Shown here piece by piece: positions 61,330-64,000 of a stretch of 64,000 bases of DNA. Under the pieces are notes generated by a model. That model had not been told where the DNA came from and did not search any database. It saw only the letters and a list, made by a program, of their open reading frames with translations. Position 1 is the stretch's first letter. Every line of letters begins with the position of its first letter. The position numbers and the translations under genes are program-made. This DNA is from RFSX01 sp965230215. GTDB taxonomy: Bacteria > Bacteroidota > Bacteroidia > Chitinophagales > Saprospiraceae. The DNA lies in the NCBI GenBank assembly GCA_965230215.1, contig CBDDKN010000001.1:682001-746000 (forward strand), in the 5' to 3' direction.

Positions 61330-61992
61330 CTATTCTACACAATCGGCACTTAATATGTCTTTGATATTGTCCAATAACAAATTTCCCAGACAATCATCGA
61401 AACTGCTGTCAGCACAACGCACTTGTAAAAAAAGATACTTATACTGCTGAGTGGGCCTAAATCTGATATGATATGTTTTCCAATCATGGTGACCAACCGA
61501 TTCTGAGGTGTACAAAACTTCGTCTGGTATAAATCTGTCATTACCCCCAAGGATGAGCAACTTCAAATCTGAAGTAAAGTTTTTAGTCTCTACAACATGA
61601 TTGAGTCCACTTTTTAAAGTTTCAGATTTCATCAAGTCGATGCTGAAAGAATAACATTTCATCTGAGATACTGGAACAGTCAACTCTTGTGCTATCATCT
61701 CATATGAACCGTCATTTCTTGCAACCATACCGAGAAAAGTATTGCCATCACTGGGTTCCGCAGTTACCTCCCATATATGCGGCTCAGCATGTGCATGTAT
61801 ATCCGGAGCAGACTGTTTTTTGTCTTGAATTTGCGCATCATACCATGATTGTATATTCGATTCAAACTCACTACGGAGTACTGTCCCTCTGGCTTGTTCT
61901 CCTTCAAAGGAGGGGTTCCTGATTTCGAAAGCATCCTGAGATGAGAGATTGATAGCTAAGAAGAGACTAAATATGATTATGGAAAATCGCAT
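61330..61992 (-). CDS. hypothetical exported protein
   Basis: The start at 61992 (MRFSIIIFSLFLAINLSSQ) gives a clean signal peptide; 62022 is the longest alternative. The roughly 220-residue product has the pattern FEIRNPSFEG ... EVTAEPSDGNTFLGMVARNDG ... SQMKCYSFSIDLMKSETLKSG ... YHIRFRPTQQYKYLFLQVRC. It resembles carbohydrate-binding/galactose-binding-like beta sandwiches found in Bacteroidetes gliding or adhesion proteins. The function is unknown. It follows the PA14-OmpA gene and may share its transcript. Confidence 0.6.
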   Translation of the reverse strand: MRFSIIIFSLFLAINLSSQDAFEIRNPSFEGEQARGTVLRSEFESNIQSWYDAQIQDKKQSAPDIHAHAEPHIWEVTAEPSDGNTFLGMVARNDGSYEMIAQELTVPVSQMKCYSFSIDLMKSETLKSGLNHVVETKNFTSDLKLLILGGNDRFIPDEVLYTSESVGHHDWKTYHIRFRPTQQYKYLFLQVRCADSSFDDCLGNLLLDNIKDILSADCVE

Positions 61993-62076
61993 AATGTCAT
62001 TTTTATCATAAGATATTGACAAAACTAAAACCTAGCAATCCGCTTAGACGGAATCGAGAAAAGAATGCACGGATCT

Positions 62077-62997
62077 TTATTTGTCCAGAATAATCTCAAC
62101 GCGTCTGTTCTTTGCCTGCCCTGTCCTGGTATCGTTATCTGCAATGGGTTCAATTTCACCTTTACCCAATACCTCAATGCTTAGTTCTGAAGAAAAACAA
62201 TCCTGAAGAGCTGCTTTTACCGCATTGGCTCGATTCATTGATAATTCCATGTTGTCCTGTTCCTCTCCAACGCTATCCGTGTGACCAATTACTTTTATAG
62301 ATTTGGTCTTATCATTAAGATGCTCATTACAAAATGATTTGAGCACATCATAGGCCGAAGTACTTAACTCGTAGCTTGCAGTACTAAAGAGAAGACTAGA
62401 ATTGATCACAAAGCTATCTTCCTGTTTGGACAATTCATTATCACAGCTCATGAGCTCCCCTACCTTATCAGCATTGAATTGTAATCCAAACCTGTCGGGC
62501 ATGCCTTGAAAGTACCATAATCTGATATCGTATAGTCCAGGGGCCAAACCAATGCTATCTACTTGCAGACGCATTTGATGACCACCATCATTATTAACTG
62601 CCATCTGATCATCTATCCAAAGTATAGAGCCATCATCAGATTTCAGCTTAAACTCATAACAGCCTTCTGTCGCTACCTTCATCTTTGAATGCAGCATCAT
62701 ACAGAATCCTTGTTGAGCAGGCACTCCAGGGAACTCTCCCAAACCCATAGTGGTCTCAGGAACATTCAGTTTGCTCAGTTTTATCTCTGTTAAGAATGGG
62801 TACTCCGTATATCCAGGATCAAATCTCTCAAGGAGTCGTTTTGTAACAAGATTGCCACGACGTTTTTCTACTATGGGCATCTTGTATACCTTGCCTTCAA
62901 AAGGAGCGAAGACAATATCTTTTTCTAAGGTTTCGCTTTGAGCACTAGACATGATTTGACAAAGTAATAAAGTTGGTATTAAGAGAAGTAGTCGCAT
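62077..62997 (-). CDS. PA14-OmpA fusion protein
   Basis: The start at 62997 (MRLLLLIPTLLLCQ) fits a signal peptide. Residues about 60-190 form a PA14-like sugar-binding domain (FKLKSDDGSILWIDDQMAVNNDGGHQMRLQVDSIGLAPGLYDIRLWYFQG in consecutive blocks). The C-terminal domain is OmpA (IKVIGHTDSVGEEQDNMELSMNRANAVKAAL ... AKNRRVEIILDK), which holds peptidoglycan. It links a glycan-binding module to the cell wall, with no barrel between them. A similar layout occurs in Bacteroidetes envelope proteins of unknown role. Confidence 0.85.
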   Translation of the reverse strand: MRLLLLIPTLLLCQIMSSAQSETLEKDIVFAPFEGKVYKMPIVEKRRGNLVTKRLLERFDPGYTEYPFLTEIKLSKLNVPETTMGLGEFPGVPAQQGFCMMLHSKMKVATEGCYEFKLKSDDGSILWIDDQMAVNNDGGHQMRLQVDSIGLAPGLYDIRLWYFQGMPDRFGLQFNADKVGELMSCDNELSKQEDSFVINSSLLFSTASYELSTSAYDVLKSFCNEHLNDKTKSIKVIGHTDSVGEEQDNMELSMNRANAVKAALQDCFSSELSIEVLGKGEIEPIADNDTRTGQAKNRRVEIILDK

Positions 62998-63074
62998 GTA
63001 AGAAACAACGCTCATCCTTAAGTGATTATTTCAATCACAGTCAAATAGGATAACAAGTCCAGGATGTGAAAATC

Positions 63075-63539
63075 CTACCAGGTATTCTTCTTCATATCCT
63101 TAACGGCACGCAATACATCTCTTCTACTTATCTGGCCAACCAATTTGCCATAAGCATCTTTTACAAGTAACCTTTTGAAGGTAGTCTGAAGAAATATATT
63201 TGCCGCATCGATAATATCGGAATCTTCAGATATAGACATCATAATATCGGACATGTAGGATTTCACTACCTCACGCCCAGATGGCAGGTTGTAATATGCA
63301 CTTCCAAAAACCACTTTCAAGCAATCTTTATCATCGATTATCCCAATGACATCACCTTTTTCATTAAGTACTGGTGCACCGGTTATCCTATTCTGGAGAA
63401 GGGACTCAATAACGACATGCATCTCGGCATCCGCCTTAAATGTGATGAGGTTTCGCACCATATAATCAGTAATAGGAGGTGCATTTAATTTAAGATCCTT
63501 GGGGTCATTGCCAACGGCTTTGTTTTGAAAATTCTTCAT
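63075..63539 (-). CDS. tandem CBS-domain protein
   Basis: The start at 63539 (MKNFQNKAVGNDPKDL) gives 154 residues; an upstream ATG adds an unlikely tail. Two CBS units follow: ITDYMVRNLITFKADAEMHVVIESLLQNRITGAPVLNEKGDVIGIIDDKD and SYMSDIMMSISEDSDIIDAANIFLQTTFKRLLVKDAYGKLVGQISRRDVL, given here in consecutive parts. Such stand-alone pairs bind adenine nucleotides and sense energy or control a partner. No partner enzyme is adjacent. Confidence 0.9.
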   Translation of the reverse strand: MKNFQNKAVGNDPKDLKLNAPPITDYMVRNLITFKADAEMHVVIESLLQNRITGAPVLNEKGDVIGIIDDKDCLKVVFGSAYYNLPSGREVVKSYMSDIMMSISEDSDIIDAANIFLQTTFKRLLVKDAYGKLVGQISRRDVLRAVKDMKKNTW

Positions 63540-63650
63540 GGCTGTGAATTTTGGTTTTGAGCAATATCTCTTATAAGTTAATAAAATATTGTGAGATCTG
63601 CTAAAAATCCAGCAAAGCAAAAGCTCATGAGGGCTTTAAAACAAAACAGA

Positions 63651-64000
63651 TTATCGGGACCTGATCAATTTCTTCACCAATGCAATTTGTCCCAGGTGAT
63701 AGTGATTGTGTTCAATGATCCCGGCAATATTCCTAAAATAGCTTCCATATTTCTCCTCGGGTATATTTTCGGATAATCTGTCATCGTCTAACTTTTCTAC
63801 AAGAACTGCAAATGCCTCTGCTTCTTTAAACAAACGATTTTTGTATTGCTGCCATTCCTCCTCAGATTTTAATTCAGGTGGCGTAAACGCATACTTATCA
63901 TTAGAAGTTAATGGATGACCCAAGAGCACTTCCTTGAAAGCTCCAGAATAGTAATGTAAATGAAAAATCAAGACCAATATGGAATTATGATCTCCGATTG
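63651..64000 (-). CDS. DinB-family protein, N-terminus cut by window edge
   Basis: The frame is open to the window end, so the first part is missing. The visible part has the DinB-like helices HNSILVLIFHLHYYSGAFKEVL, EEWQQYKNRLFKEAEAFAVLVEKL and NIAGIIEHNHYHLGQIALVKKLI. Conserved His residues in the first and last helices would bind a metal in the four-helix bundle. The role is unknown; relatives include thiol transferases and damage-inducible proteins. Confidence 0.72.
   Translation of the reverse strand, partial: IGDHNSILVLIFHLHYYSGAFKEVLLGHPLTSNDKYAFTPPELKSEEEWQQYKNRLFKEAEAFAVLVEKLDDDRLSENIPEEKYGSYFRNIAGIIEHNHYHLGQIALVKKLIRSR

Noticed and set aside
1..64000. tRNA, rRNA, insertion sequences, prophage or CRISPR
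   Set aside because: No cloverleaf with conserved T-loop, no transposase, integrase or phage structural protein and no repeat-spacer arrays were seen on reading both strands; a covariance-model search would be needed to exclude small RNAs.

Overview
The window looks like chromosomal DNA of a Bacteroidota (Bacteroidetes) bacterium, probably marine or aquatic. The evidence is a protein with a type IX secretion C-terminal domain, many short-signal lipoproteins, -7 elements of the form TAnnTTTG, weak Shine-Dalgarno sequences, and an AT-rich composition. I see no rRNA, tRNA, CRISPR array, insertion sequence or prophage. Most of the window is core and envelope metabolism. The order or family cannot be fixed from the sequence alone.

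Layout. 0-4.4 kb: a CoA-transferase cut by the window edge, an alpha/beta hydrolase, a histidine-type transcription attenuator (leader peptide plus terminator) with no his genes next to it, two lipoproteins, an aldo/keto reductase and a frameshifted membrane protein. 4.4-8 kb: an operon with a TPR lipoprotein, RlmF, a PagL-type lipid A deacylase and a PAP2 phosphatase. 8-18 kb: a central carbon and redox block with pckA, the transhydrogenase genes pntAB (pntA carries a frameshift) and, divergent from them, a GltD-like flavoprotein with 2-oxoacid:ferredoxin oxidoreductase subunits. 18-22 kb: a flavin reductase, CIA30, a VIT-family metal transporter, a di-haem cytochrome and DoxX. 22-26 kb: a LytTR response regulator and a hybrid histidine kinase, convergent. 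26-34 kb: fasciclin lipoprotein, cysteine dioxygenase, ClbS/DfsB-like protein, and a six-gene minus-strand run (DUF2306, TfoX-N, YdeI-like, endonuclease/phosphatase, squalene-cyclase-like, methyltransferase). 34-42.6 kb: type II sulfide:quinone oxidoreductase, SIMPL, tandem universal stress protein, outer membrane protein, GNAT/VOC/SGNH operon, Pmp3 and a vanadium haloperoxidase-like lipoprotein. 42.8-54.7 kb: a small membrane protein, NADP isocitrate dehydrogenase, a lipoprotein-like peptide deformylase, LOG, arginase, an LpxR-like protein, peroxiredoxin and Sua5. 54.8-64 kb: a DUF1800-DUF1501-T9SS operon, an MBOAT-SGNH pair, PA14-OmpA, CBS and a DinB protein cut by the edge.

How the parts connect. 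PEPCK, NADP-isocitrate dehydrogenase, transhydrogenase and the 2-oxoacid:ferredoxin oxidoreductase with its NAD(P)-linked flavoprotein form a carbon/NADPH/ferredoxin node. Sulfide:quinone oxidoreductase, peroxiredoxin, cysteine dioxygenase and universal stress protein suggest sulfide and oxidant handling. Two of these promoters (SQR and peroxiredoxin) carry the same Crp/Fnr-type palindrome.

The strongest non-coding signals are three. First, a complete histidine attenuator at about 1.53-1.67 kb whose alternative stems can be drawn base by base. Second, direct repeats with an exact 21-bp period, the geometry known for LytTR-family regulators. They lie between the LytTR gene and the DoxX-cytochrome operon, and again (three copies) just upstream of the haloperoxidase promoter, so the window may hold part of an undescribed LytTR regulon. 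Third, two apparent frameshifts (pntA and a membrane protein), which are either sequence errors or real lesions.
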